64,000 nucleotides of DNA. It comes from an uncultured Eisenbergiella sp. GTDB lineage: Bacteria; Bacillota; Clostridia; Lachnospirales; Lachnospiraceae. Each line of letters starts with the position of its first letter. The stretch's first letter is position 1. Below, piece after piece: positions 51,496 through 60,140 of this stretch. The stretch lies in NCBI GenBank assembly GCA_947627215.1, contig CANQVD010000002.1:105786-169785 (forward strand), given 5' to 3'. The translations under genes and the position numbers were made by a program. The notes under the pieces were generated by a model, which did not search any database, was not told the origin of the DNA, and worked only from the letters and a program-made list of their open reading frames with translations.

Positions 51496-51622
51496 ATTCC
51501 GCGCCGGTATGAGGAGGCGGAAGCTTCCGCGCACAGCGGTGTGCCGCACGGAAACGGGATCTGCCGGGACGGCGCTGATTTGTGTGAAAATTCTGTATAT
51601 TACGCACAGGAGTCAGAAAATA

Positions 51623-51651
51623 TTGCTCCGGCGGGGGGAGTATGGTATAAT
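51623..51651 (+). promoter_or_regulatory. Promoter of hpf
   Basis: TTGCTC (51623-51628), 17-base spacer, consensus TATAAT (51646-51651). It gives a leader of about 170 bases. Confidence 0.75.
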
Positions 51652-51657
51652 AAGTGT

Positions 51658-51827
51658 GTGTTACCGATAAGGGTGAGCCTGCTCATCCGGCGAGCGGCGA
51701 ATGGCGATCATGAACCGCAGGTTCATGATATGACCAGAACAAGGCGGAGACCTGCTTCACTTCAGCGTGCCGGGAGATATGCGGCGGCAGGGAGCCGTCT
51801 GATTTCGACAGAAGGGATGATGAGGGT
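51658..51827 (+). promoter_or_regulatory. hpf 5' leader with a perfect hairpin
   Basis: The leader contains ATCATGAACC (51707-51716) pairing exactly with GGTTCATGAT (51720-51729) over a 3-base loop. No T-tract follows, so it is not a terminator; it may stabilise the mRNA or bind a regulator. No known riboswitch class was recognised. Confidence 0.45.
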
Positions 51828-52355
51828 ATGAGGATTATTATCAGCGGAAAGAACGTTGAGATCACGGAGGGGCTGCGCAAGGCGGTGGAGACCAAGATCG
51901 GCAAGCTGGAACGGTATTTCTCGGCCGGCACGGAGGTCTATGTGACACTGAGCGTGGAGAAGGAAAGGCAGAAGATCGAAGTGACAGTCCCGGTGAAGGG
52001 GAATATCATCCGCTCCGAGCAGACGAGCAACGATATGTATGTTTCCATCGATCTGGTGGAGGAGATCATTGAAAGACAGCTCAAGAAGTACAAGAAAAAG
52101 CTGATCGCTCAGCAGCAGGCCAACGCGAGCTTCCAGCCGGATTATCTGGAGAACGATTTCGATGAGGATGAGGAAGTGAAGATCGTCCGCACCAAGCGGT
52201 TCGACATCAAGCCCATGTATCCGGAGGATGCCTGCGTGCAGATGGAGCTTTTGGGGCACAGCTTCTTCGTGTTCTGCAATGCGGAAACGGATCAGGTCAA
52301 TGTGGTTTACAAGAGAAAAGGGAATACATACGGACTGATCGAGCCGGAATACTGA
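51828..52355 (+). CDS. hpf: Ribosome hibernation promoting factor (long form)
   Basis: Dimerises 70S ribosomes into inactive 100S particles in stationary phase. The 175-residue protein has the N-terminal S30AE domain (about 1-95; MRIIISGKNVEITEGLRKAV, then KIGKLERYFSAGTEVYVTLS), an acidic linker near 115-125 and the C-terminal dimerisation domain (RTKRFDIKPMYPEDACVQME, LGHSFFVFCNAETDQVNVVY) that distinguishes long HPF. Its own promoter and terminator make it a single-gene unit. Confidence 0.95.
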   Translation: MRIIISGKNVEITEGLRKAVETKIGKLERYFSAGTEVYVTLSVEKERQKIEVTVPVKGNIIRSEQTSNDMYVSIDLVEEIIERQLKKYKKKLIAQQQANASFQPDYLENDFDEDEEVKIVRTKRFDIKPMYPEDACVQMELLGHSFFVFCNAETDQVNVVYKRKGNTYGLIEPEY

Positions 52356-52453
52356 TGGAGGCGCGGCGGGGCCGGGCGGCAACGCCCGGAGGCCGCAGCA
52401 GTTTTCAGGGAAGTACGGGATGCCGCGCCGTGCGCGGCGGTCCTTTTGAAGGG

Positions 52454-52492
52454 AACCGTCCGGGAAGCCTAACCGCTTTCCGGACGGTTTTT
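52454..52492 (+). terminator. Intrinsic terminator after hpf
   Basis: AACCGTCCGG (52454-52463) pairs with CCGGACGGTT (52480-52489), then TTT. Confidence 0.82.
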
Positions 52493-52503
52493 AGGGAGCG
52501 GAT

Positions 52504-54588
52504 ATGGCGGTCGTCAATGTGCTGGCATTTTGCCTGCTGGTTTTGTCCCTGAGTTTATATTGGAAGGAAGAGATCGTGGACGTGCTGCCGATGGCGGCCT
52601 GTTTCCTCGTTTTATTTCTCTATCCGCTGGCCATGGTGCGCCACCTTTCCTGTGTGGATCTGGCTGGCCTTTTGTTTGTATTGGCCTGGGGCGTATGGAT
52701 CCTGCGGCAGGACGCGGAAAGAAGAAAGCAGCTTTGGAAGGAGACCGGCCGTTTGCTGCGCCATCCGGGCGTGACGGCGGCCGTGCTGCTTCTGGCGGGC
52801 ACTGCATTTCTGGTGCGGGGACGGGTCGCGGTCTGGTGGGATGATGTGAACTATTGGGCGGCGGATGTGAAAGCGCTGTATCTGCTGGACGGTTTTGCAT
52901 CCAGATATACCAACGTGTCGCCGGAGTTCGGGGATTATCCGCCGGGGCTGCAGCTTCTGAAATGGTGGTTTCTGCATCTTTCGCCGGGACACTTTTCGGA
53001 GGGGCTGATGTTTGCCGGATATTATTTCGGAGTATTCGTTTTTTTCCTGCCCCTGCTGCGCCGGCTGCGTGGCGGAACCGTTGGGAGGAATCTGATTTTT
53101 GGATGTCTGGCGGCCGCTGGGATCTGGGTCTTTCCCAGCGTGGCGGAAGTCTTTTACTGTCAGGGAATGTGCGCGGATCTGGCGATGGCGGCGCTGTACG
53201 GCGCTTTTCTGGCGGCGGCGACGGACGGGCGGGGACACAGAAGGAGTTTTTACAGCCTGCGCCTGTCCCTCTATCTTGCGGTGCTGGTGCTGATCAAATC
53301 CGTCGGTTTTCTGTGGGCCGGGTTCGCCTTCCTTTTCCTGTGCGGATACCGGCTGGCTGCCGGGGACGGGAAGCCCTGGAAGCAGGCGAAGCTCCTTCTG
53401 CTGCCCGCCGGGACGGGCGGAAGCTGGCTGATCTTTTGTCTGGTCCGGCGGCGCGTCGCCAGGCTGACCGGGGCGGCGGTATCCATGGCGGCGGGGCATC
53501 TGCCGATTTTGCTGGAGGAGACCCGCGCGCAGCTTCTTCGCGCTTTCGGGGAGGCCTTTGTGTTCTGGCCGCTGCATCGGGAACATACCTGGGCGCTGGA
53601 TCTTTCACCGCTGGTGCTGCTTCTCATCCTGACGGCCGCGGCGCTGGCGTTCTGGCGTAAGGGTGTGGTTTCCAAAAGGGCCGGTCGGCTTCTCTGTGTG
53701 TTCGTACCCCTCAGCGGACTCATCTTTTACGGGATCGATCTGGTGAGCCACTTGACGATCTTTGCGTCCGAAATGCAGTATCTGGATCCCTATGCCATGC
53801 TTTCCTCCATCGAGCGGTACGGCGCGCCCTTTGCGGTGGGCACGGGGTATCTGCTGGCCTTCCTGCTTCTGGAATGGGCGGCCGGGGCCTTGGGGGGGAC
53901 CCGGAACGGCATGGCGCATGCTGTGATGTCCGACGTGAAACCGGAGGTACGGCCTGAAGCGCCGTCCGGAGGGAAAGCACGCGCGGGTTCGGGCGCGGTG
54001 TGCCGCGTTTATCTGGCTCTTCTTCTGTGCGTGACGGTATGTGCCGACTGGCCGCAGGCAGGCCATGCGCTTTTCGTATATTGGAGCGGGCGCCGGGAGG
54101 CGCTGTCGGACCGGGCGGAGATGACGGCCGGTTCCGCCCCTTTTCTGAAGATGCTGGAGAGGATGAAGGAGCCGGCGAATATCGGGCTGTATTTCGATGC
54201 GGACAGGGGCGTCCGGAGCGGGTCTGAAAAAGACGGGATCGAGGTCGGGATACGGCTGATCTGTGTTCGGGACGCGGAAAAAAACGCCTGGGTGAACAAT
54301 GCCTATACGGCATATGAGGCCGCGCCGGTATCTCTGGTCTTCGCCGGAATGGATGCGTCCTATATGGGATACGCGGAGGCATTGTCTCCCATTCTGGCTT
54401 CCCATGCGGGATATCTTTATGCAGATCCCATGAGCGCCGAAAACGAGGCGCTTTTGGCGGAAAATCCGTCCGTTTTTGTGGAAAATGCGGGGACGTTTGC
54501 GCCGGGCGTGCTGTATAAGCTCGAAACGAAGGACGGCGTTCTGCATCTGACGGATACGGGCATCCGGGCCGATATTTCGGGAGAATAG
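52504..54588 (+). CDS. Multipass membrane protein, GT-C-like glycosyltransferase candidate
   Basis: A 694-residue protein with about 11-13 hydrophobic segments between residues 1 and 520, then a soluble C-terminal domain (about 525-694). The first large loop carries an acidic pair: VWWDDVNYWAADVKALYLLD, like the DD/DE catalytic motif of GT-C glycosyltransferases (ArnT/PMT type). Overall similarity is weak, so this is a candidate only. The start at 52504 (ATG) follows the hpf terminator by 12 bases. The acyltransferase and SGNH genes that follow suggest modification of a cell-surface polymer. Confidence 0.6.
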   Translation: MAVVNVLAFCLLVLSLSLYWKEEIVDVLPMAACFLVLFLYPLAMVRHLSCVDLAGLLFVLAWGVWILRQDAERRKQLWKETGRLLRHPGVTAAVLLLAGTAFLVRGRVAVWWDDVNYWAADVKALYLLDGFASRYTNVSPEFGDYPPGLQLLKWWFLHLSPGHFSEGLMFAGYYFGVFVFFLPLLRRLRGGTVGRNLIFGCLAAAGIWVFPSVAEVFYCQGMCADLAMAALYGAFLAAATDGRGHRRSFYSLRLSLYLAVLVLIKSVGFLWAGFAFLFLCGYRLAAGDGKPWKQAKLLLLPAGTGGSWLIFCLVRRRVARLTGAAVSMAAGHLPILLEETRAQLLRAFGEAFVFWPLHREHTWALDLSPLVLLLILTAAALAFWRKGVVSKRAGRLLCVFVPLSGLIFYGIDLVSHLTIFASEMQYLDPYAMLSSIERYGAPFAVGTGYLLAFLLLEWAAGALGGTRNGMAHAVMSDVKPEVRPEAPSGGKARAGSGAVCRVYLALLLCVTVCADWPQAGHALFVYWSGRREALSDRAEMTAGSAPFLKMLERMKEPANIGLYFDADRGVRSGSEKDGIEVGIRLICVRDAEKNAWVNNAYTAYEAAPVSLVFAGMDASYMGYAEALSPILASHAGYLYADPMSAENEALLAENPSVFVENAGTFAPGVLYKLETKDGVLHLTDTGIRADISGE

Positions 54589-54689
54589 CGGCGGCCTGAA
54601 AACCGCCGCAGGGGGCGCAAGACGGCCGGAAAAGGTCCGGACCGCCGGAGGGCGGGCAAGAAAGAGGAACAGAAGGGAAAAGGAACGGT

Positions 54690-56204
54690 ATGGCATTTCA
54701 GTCTTATGTTTTTCCGGTATTTCTGCTGGCCGTCGCTGCCGTTTATTACGCGGCGCCGGCCAGGCTGCGGGCGGGAGTCCTGCTTCCGGTAAATTTGATT
54801 TTTTTCTGCTTTGCGGACTGGAGAGCGTCCGTCTGGATCGGCCTGGCCATTTTTGCGACCTGGGGGACCGGTCTGCTGCTGGAACGCGTCAGGCGTGGAA
54901 TGCGACGGTGGCTGCTGGCTGCCTGTCTGCTGTTCCATCTGACCCTGCTGGCCCTGTTCCGGTATCTGCCGGTCTGGGAGGAGCTGATCAACGGCTTTTA
55001 CGGCGGCAGGCTGCAGGCGGTGCATCTGGATGCGGCGGGGGCCTTCGGCTGGGCGGCACCGCTGGGCATCTCCTTCTATACGCTGGAGGCGGTGGGATAT
55101 CTGACGGATGTCTATCGGGGAAAATGCGGGCCGCAGAGGAGTCTGCTGCGCGTGGCCGTTTTCCTGTCCTTTTTTCCCAATCTCGCCAGCGGCCCCATTG
55201 AGCGGGCGGAGCGCTTTTTCGTGCAGTTGGACCGGAATGAGAAGCTTTCGCGGCGTGCGCTGTGGGACTACGACCGCGCGATGCAGGGGCTGATCGCGAT
55301 TCTGCTGGGATTTTTCATGAAGCTGGTGATCGCGGACCGGGCGGCCATTCTGGTGGATCTGCTTTATGGGATGTATGCGGACGGAAACAGCTTTACCATG
55401 CTGATGGCCGTCCTGTTCTATTCCGTACAGCTTTACTGCGATTTCGCTGGCTATTCCCTGATCGCCGTGGGAGCGGCGCAGATTCTCGGATTTGAACTGA
55501 CGCGGAATTTCCGGCAGCCATATCTGGCCGCGGGCTTTTCCGATTTCTGGAGAAGGTGGCATATTTCCTTAAGCAGTTGGCTGCGGGATTATATTTATAT
55601 CCCGCTGGGGGGCAGCCGGAAGGGGGCACTGCGGAAGGCGCTCAATCTGCTGCTGGTATTTGCCGTGAGTGGACTGTGGCACGGCGGAGCGCCGACCTTT
55701 CTGGTCTGGGGGCTTCTGCACGGGCTGTGTCAGGTCCTGGAGGATCTGGCGAAACGGGGCTGGCGTCTGGCAGCGGGAAATTTTCGGGCAGAAACAGTTT
55801 TTAGCAGATGGGTCGGCGCCGTCTGGCGTTTTTGGTACCGGCTGTTCACGTTCGCCGCGGTGAGTCTGCTGTGGATCCTCTTCCGGAGCGATACGCTGGA
55901 AATGGCAAAAACCTGTTATGTCAATCTGTTCACCCGCTGGCAGGGCTTTCTGATCGCGCGGGAGCTGCTGTTTGCCATGGGATTGAACCAGGTGGAATTT
56001 GGCATTGCGGCGGGAGCGGCCCTGTTCGTCTTTCTGCTGGATCTGATCTCGGAGCATCAGAAAAAGGAAGCGCCGGCATGGATCTTTGCCGCGCCCGTTC
56101 CGGTGCGTTTCGGAATCTGCCTGGCGCTGCTGCTGGCGGTATTTGTGGCGGGTGAATACGGTTCCGGCTATGACGCGTCGCGGTTCATTTATCTGGGCTT
56201 TTAG
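54690..56204 (+). CDS. MBOAT-family O-acyltransferase (DltB/AlgI-like)
   Basis: A 504-residue multipass acyltransferase. The family blocks are ISFYTLEAVGYLTDVYRGKC, FLSFFPNLASGPIERAERFF, YSVQLYCDFAGYSLIAVGAA and SDFWRRWHISLSSWLRDYIY, and the catalytic His lies in SGLWHGGAPTFLVWG. AlgI/DltB-type MBOATs transfer acyl groups to exported polymers with help of an SGNH protein, which is encoded next. Hydrophobic segments run from residue 5 to 500. It is in a probable operon with the flanking membrane protein and SGNH gene. Confidence 0.92.
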   Translation: MAFQSYVFPVFLLAVAAVYYAAPARLRAGVLLPVNLIFFCFADWRASVWIGLAIFATWGTGLLLERVRRGMRRWLLAACLLFHLTLLALFRYLPVWEELINGFYGGRLQAVHLDAAGAFGWAAPLGISFYTLEAVGYLTDVYRGKCGPQRSLLRVAVFLSFFPNLASGPIERAERFFVQLDRNEKLSRRALWDYDRAMQGLIAILLGFFMKLVIADRAAILVDLLYGMYADGNSFTMLMAVLFYSVQLYCDFAGYSLIAVGAAQILGFELTRNFRQPYLAAGFSDFWRRWHISLSSWLRDYIYIPLGGSRKGALRKALNLLLVFAVSGLWHGGAPTFLVWGLLHGLCQVLEDLAKRGWRLAAGNFRAETVFSRWVGAVWRFWYRLFTFAAVSLLWILFRSDTLEMAKTCYVNLFTRWQGFLIARELLFAMGLNQVEFGIAAGAALFVFLLDLISEHQKKEAPAWIFAAPVPVRFGICLALLLAVFVAGEYGSGYDASRFIYLGF

Positions 56205-56218
56205 GGGAGGAAACAGAT

Positions 56219-57226
56219 ATGAGACGGAAAGGAGTCCGGTTTTTCCTGTTCGTCTGTCTGGCGGCGGCGCTGCTGCTGGCGGCAGACGATATGCTCTGCG
56301 TCAAATCGCTTCACGGCGTGGACCAGATGCGGTACCTGTATTGCCAGCCGGATCATAAGATCGACGTGCTGTTTCTGGGCAGCAGTCACGTGTACTGCAA
56401 CGTCAATACGGAGGTGCTGTGGGAGGAGCACGGGATGGCCGCCTATCTGTGCGCCTCCGCGCAGCAGCCCCTGTGGAACAGCTATTATGCGCTGAAGGAA
56501 GCGCTGAAAACCCAGTCCCCGAAGCTGGTGGTGCTGGATATGTATTGCCCTTCCCGTTTTTATGAGGATTATCAGCCGGAATGGAACGATGAGAATCTGG
56601 CGGGGATGCGGCTTTCCTTCAACAAATATCAGGCGGTCCTTGCCAGCGCGCAGACGGACCGGGCGGAGCTGCTGCTCGGATTTCCCCGGTATCATACCCG
56701 CTACGACAGGCTGGAGGCGGAGGATCTTCAGAACTTCCCCTGGGATCGCGCCGAACAGTCCTGCTGGAAGGGCTATACGCCGCTGGTGACCAATGTGGGA
56801 CTGACCGAATACGATTACAGTTATGTGACAGGCGTGCGGAAGATGACGGAAAAATCGCAGTATTATTTTGACCGGATCGAGGAACTGACGCGGGAGAAGG
56901 GGATCGCGTTCGCCCTGGTCTGTGCGCCCTATCTGCCGGAAGAGGAGGATATGGAGGTTTACCGTTACGTGGAAGGGCTCGCAAAAGAAAGGGGACTTTT
57001 GTTTCTCAATTACAATACGGTGGAGCGGTATCGGGAAATCGGCATCGACTATGCCCTGGATTTCGCGGATTTCACACATCTGAACGAGCAGGGAAGCATC
57101 AAATATACGAAGCATCTGGGAAACTGGCTGGCAGAGCATTATGAGATTCCTGACCGGCGGGGGCAAAGGGGCTATGAAACCTGGGAGAATCAGCTTCGCC
57201 GGGAGGGAACCAGCAATCCGTCCTGA
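56219..57226 (+). CDS. DltD/AlgX-like SGNH-hydrolase protein
   Basis: A 335-residue protein with an N-terminal membrane anchor (KGVRFFLFVCLAAALLLA). The SGNH catalytic residues are visible: Ser in VLFLGSSHVYCN near residue 58, and Asp-His in DFADFTHLNEQGS near 285. It lies 14 bases after the MBOAT gene; such pairs act together on O-acylation of surface polymers. The substrate polymer is unknown. Confidence 0.85.
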   Translation: MRRKGVRFFLFVCLAAALLLAADDMLCVKSLHGVDQMRYLYCQPDHKIDVLFLGSSHVYCNVNTEVLWEEHGMAAYLCASAQQPLWNSYYALKEALKTQSPKLVVLDMYCPSRFYEDYQPEWNDENLAGMRLSFNKYQAVLASAQTDRAELLLGFPRYHTRYDRLEAEDLQNFPWDRAEQSCWKGYTPLVTNVGLTEYDYSYVTGVRKMTEKSQYYFDRIEELTREKGIAFALVCAPYLPEEEDMEVYRYVEGLAKERGLLFLNYNTVERYREIGIDYALDFADFTHLNEQGSIKYTKHLGNWLAEHYEIPDRRGQRGYETWENQLRREGTSNPS

Positions 57227-57266
57227 CGTCCCAAAGCGCGTGCGGACCGCTGCGTTTCAGGAGCGT

Positions 57267-58367
57267 TCAGAGCTCCTGGGCCCCGGTATAGGCCTCTACT
57301 GCCGGATCCCGGATCTCCAGCACGCGCTTCCATTCTTTTGTGCCCTCCGCCTTTGCCGCGCTGCTGCGGTGCCGGCGCAGGAATTGGCTGAGCTGGTAGC
57401 AGTCGATCCAGATCTCGTTGTCCGATTCCTTCTGGGATTCGTCGAAAATCAGTTCTATCCCCCAGTGCAGGTGGACGGTTTCGATATTGTTCACGTTTTC
57501 CTTTACGCTGTATCCGGTGTGTCCCATATAGCCGATGACCTGTCCGGCCGTCACCGCGCTGCCCTCCCGCAGGTCGGACTGATAGGAATAGTTCTGGCGG
57601 AGGTGAGCGTAATAATAGTAACGTTTTTTGTCAAAGCTGCGGATGCCGATGCGCCAGCCGCCGTACTGGTTCCAGCCCAGCGCCTCCACATAGCCGGATT
57701 CGACGGCGATGATGGGCGTGCCTACCTGTCCCATCATATCATGTCCCAGATGCGGCCGGCTGTACCCGTAGCTGCGGGCCGCGCCGAAATCGTCATAGTC
57801 TGAGTAATCAAAATCGGCGGCGATGGGCGAATAAGCTTTCAGACCGTAAACTCTGTGCCAGGACACGGACCCGTCCGCTTCCCGGATTTGCGCTTCATAA
57901 GGTCCTATCATGCCGGAGAGCACCGCGCCGTAGGCTTCTTTATAATAGGGATAATATTTCAGCTCCTTTCCCGATTCCTCCAGAAAATCCGTGGCGGTCT
58001 GTCCGCTGCCCGCATGGTCCAGGGCCGCTTCGGCTGTCTTTTCCATATCCCGCATCGCTCTTTTTTCAAATTTTCCGACCCATTTGGAAGCGGTGTGGGC
58101 CAGAAGCGCCACCCAGTCCAGCTCGGTGCCCGCTTCATGCGCCTTTATGTCCTGTTCGCAGGCGTATTCCAGCGCCTCGCAGGGAACGGTGAAATCCACC
58201 CATTTGATATAGTCCTTTTTTCCCTCCGCCGTGTTGAGGGTCCCGATCTCGATGCTGTCGGAGATGGCCGCTTCCCGCAGGTCCTTTCCGCGGATGCCGA
58301 GGAGGATCACGATGAGCAGAAGCTCCAGGAGGAGCAGGATTCTGTATTTCCGAAAACGCATGCGCAT
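57267..58367 (-). CDS. Membrane-anchored M23-family peptidase
   Basis: A 366-residue protein with an N-terminal anchor (YRILLLLELLLIVILLG) and an M23 (LytM) domain in the middle to C-terminal part. The zinc ligands are in SRPHLGHDMMG (HxxxD, near residue 207) and VHLHWGIEL (HxH, near 302). Residues 60-170 match no known domain. M23 enzymes cleave peptidoglycan cross-bridges. Convergent with the SGNH gene; a long hairpin element lies 72 bases upstream of its start. Confidence 0.88.
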   Translation of the reverse strand: MRMRFRKYRILLLLELLLIVILLGIRGKDLREAAISDSIEIGTLNTAEGKKDYIKWVDFTVPCEALEYACEQDIKAHEAGTELDWVALLAHTASKWVGKFEKRAMRDMEKTAEAALDHAGSGQTATDFLEESGKELKYYPYYKEAYGAVLSGMIGPYEAQIREADGSVSWHRVYGLKAYSPIAADFDYSDYDDFGAARSYGYSRPHLGHDMMGQVGTPIIAVESGYVEALGWNQYGGWRIGIRSFDKKRYYYYAHLRQNYSYQSDLREGSAVTAGQVIGYMGHTGYSVKENVNNIETVHLHWGIELIFDESQKESDNEIWIDCYQLSQFLRRHRSSAAKAEGTKEWKRVLEIRDPAVEAYTGAQEL

Positions 58368-58439
58368 GCACCGCCGGTGTCCGTTGGTTCATTTTATGAA
58401 AGGGGAGGGGAGCACAGAACAGCAACAGTTCGGCCACAG

Positions 58440-58623
58440 TCCGGGGAACTGCCGCGTCCAAAAGCGCCGCGCGGGTGTGTTCCTTTTCCGGACACGCTCG
58501 CGCTCGAGAAAAACGCAGCAGTTCTAGGCTCGAAAATACCTCGCCAAGAACTGGCGTTTTTCTAACGGTCCGGGAAAATGGAACATACCCGCGCGGCGCC
58601 TTTGGACGCGGCAGCTCCCCGGA
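58440..58623. repeat. Long hairpin element, family B copy 2
   Basis: Outer arms 58440-58483 and 58580-58623 pair at 41 of 44 positions. The core (58482-58581) is the reverse complement of the core at 45022-45123, sharing CCATTTTCCCGGAC, AGAAAAACG, GGCGAGG-ATTTTCGAGCC and GTGTCCGGAAAAGG. The arms are unrelated to those of copy 1. It separates the M23 gene from the mobile element. Confidence 0.85.
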
Positions 58624-58680
58624 CGTGATCCCGGAACGAATGCAGTTTCCGGCGTTCCGATATAGCCGGAGAAAGCACCT

Positions 58681-58701
58681 GCGTACCCACCGTGGGTACG
58701 C
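58681..58701. repeat. Perfect palindrome at the mobile-element edge
   Basis: GCGTACCCAC (58681-58690) and GTGGGTACGC (58692-58701) form a perfect inverted repeat around one central base. It lies at the change from GC-rich to AT-rich sequence, just before two TTCCCATA words (58703 and 58713). It may belong to the recombination or attachment site of the element that follows; no partner site is visible in the window. From 58702 to 59000 the sequence is AT-rich; ACAACGATT occurs twice near 58920. Confidence 0.5.
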
Positions 58702-59000
58702 TTCCCATAGTTTCCCATATATACGTATAATATTTAGTTCAATAAAGGCATTGCCATATAGATTCCGTGCTTTTGACAGTTGTAATGGAAACGTATGCTG
58801 CCTGTTATTGTATGAATCATTTCATTACGATATTATTGGGTGGGGATATAGCATAAACTTTAAAAATTTCCCTTATATACGGGGAAAATCGCCGCCATAA
58901 AACAACACGTTTCAATTTTTACAACGATTTTACAACGATTATTATTTGCAACTATTATTTTAAAATATTTTTCAAAGAAATTCAAGAAAGGAATTGTCAA

Positions 59001-59204
59001 ATGAGAGAATTGAAGGTTAATGAGGGGATAAGTCTTAATGAAGTTGTTTGTTTGCGACCGTGCGATGCGATTAACCGCTATCGGCTGGGCGCAACTACCC
59101 TGTTTGAAATTGGAGAGCAAATAGGGGCGGTTGTGATTATAGGGAAGAGGAAGCTTTTGTATAGGCCGAAAATGGATGAATATTTTTCCAAAAACGCGCA
59201 ATGA
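59001..59204 (+). CDS. Small DNA-binding protein, excisionase-like
   Basis: A 67-residue protein (MRELKVNEGISLNEVVCLRP, then DAINRYRLGATTLFEIGEQI and VVIIGKRKLLYRPKMDEYFS). Size and the pattern of a short helix-turn-helix ending in a Tyr-rich tail resemble excisionase/MerR-like DNA-binding proteins of integrative elements. It is the first gene of the AT-rich element. RBS AAAGGAA precedes it. Confidence 0.5.
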   Translation: MRELKVNEGISLNEVVCLRPCDAINRYRLGATTLFEIGEQIGAVVIIGKRKLLYRPKMDEYFSKNAQ

Positions 59205-59229
59205 TTCATGAAAATAAATAGGGGTACAT

Positions 59230-59985
59230 ATGACAGAGAATCTTTTTGATGCTGTAAAACGATCCTTAACTATGCGACAAGTAGCGGAATCTTTAGGTTA
59301 TGAACCTAACAGATCGGGTTTTATACATAGTCCGTTCAGCGCCCACAAAGACAAAACCGCAAGTTGTAAACTATATAAGGATAGTTTTTATGACTATAGC
59401 ACGAATACCGGCGGGGATTTAATAAAATTTACTGCTATTGTTAAAGGGTTTAACAACTGGCAAGCATGTCAATACCTTATAGAAACTTTTTCTCTTCCCC
59501 TTTCCTTATCAGATCATAAAAGCAACCGGGAAGAAATAGAACGGCAGAAAAGCGAACGTCAGCGGCAGAAGGATCGGAACAAGAAATTTCGCAAGGCTTA
59601 TTTGGAAGAGATAGAAGAATTAGAACAATGGGAAACTGTTTGTAAAAAGGCGATTGAAGAAAAGATTTATGATCCATTGTCAGAGGAACAAAATTATATT
59701 ATTCTCGAATTGCAAAAAGTTTCCAGAAAACTTGACATTCTGTGCACAACAGATTGTGAGACATACCGCAGACTTAAAGTAAAAAATAATCTTCCTTCAG
59801 AACGGCCGCAATGGCTTTTAGATGTTCTTGAAATTTTGAAGGATGATGGAAAATTTCAAGCTACCGAAGCGGAAATAAAACAAATTACCGCTAAGAGAAA
59901 TCACGAGTTGAGTAAACGGCCACCATTCATTGTGCCACTGAAACCAAAAAGGAAGGACGGTGAAAAAAAACGAGTGCAAGAATAG
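59230..59985 (+). CDS. CHC2-primase-like protein
   Basis: A 251-residue protein. The first 90 residues resemble the CHC2 zinc-finger part of DnaG-type primases (SPFSAHKDKTASCKLYKDSF, then FYDYSTNTGGDLIKFTAIVK), the module that feeds phage and plasmid primases. The zinc-binding cysteines of the classic motif are absent. The rest is a charged coiled coil (RQKSERQRQKDRNKKFRKAY). The gene ends in frame at 59985, but a slippery run of eight A at 59963-59970 just before the stop would put the ribosome into the helicase frame on a -1 slip. Confidence 0.65.
   Translation: MTENLFDAVKRSLTMRQVAESLGYEPNRSGFIHSPFSAHKDKTASCKLYKDSFYDYSTNTGGDLIKFTAIVKGFNNWQACQYLIETFSLPLSLSDHKSNREEIERQKSERQRQKDRNKKFRKAYLEEIEELEQWETVCKKAIEEKIYDPLSEEQNYIILELQKVSRKLDILCTTDCETYRRLKVKNNLPSERPQWLLDVLEILKDDGKFQATEAEIKQITAKRNHELSKRPPFIVPLKPKRKDGEKKRVQE
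59963..59970 (+). other. Candidate -1 frameshift site
   Basis: A run of eight A within A_AAA_AAA context. The primase frame reads GAA AAA AAA CGA; slipping back one base gives AAA AAA ACG AGT and continues in the helicase frame with no stop until 61110. Confidence 0.5.
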
Positions 59986-60140
59986 AAGAATTTTCAATAG
60001 ATGAGAAATTAGGAACCGGGGAAAAAATAAAGGAACGTAATAAGCGCAATCTTACTACCACAGAAAATGGAATAATAAAATCTAAAAGGACAATAGAGCC
60101 CCCTGTTATTAAAAAGGGAAGTGCGATTGATCTCAAACAT

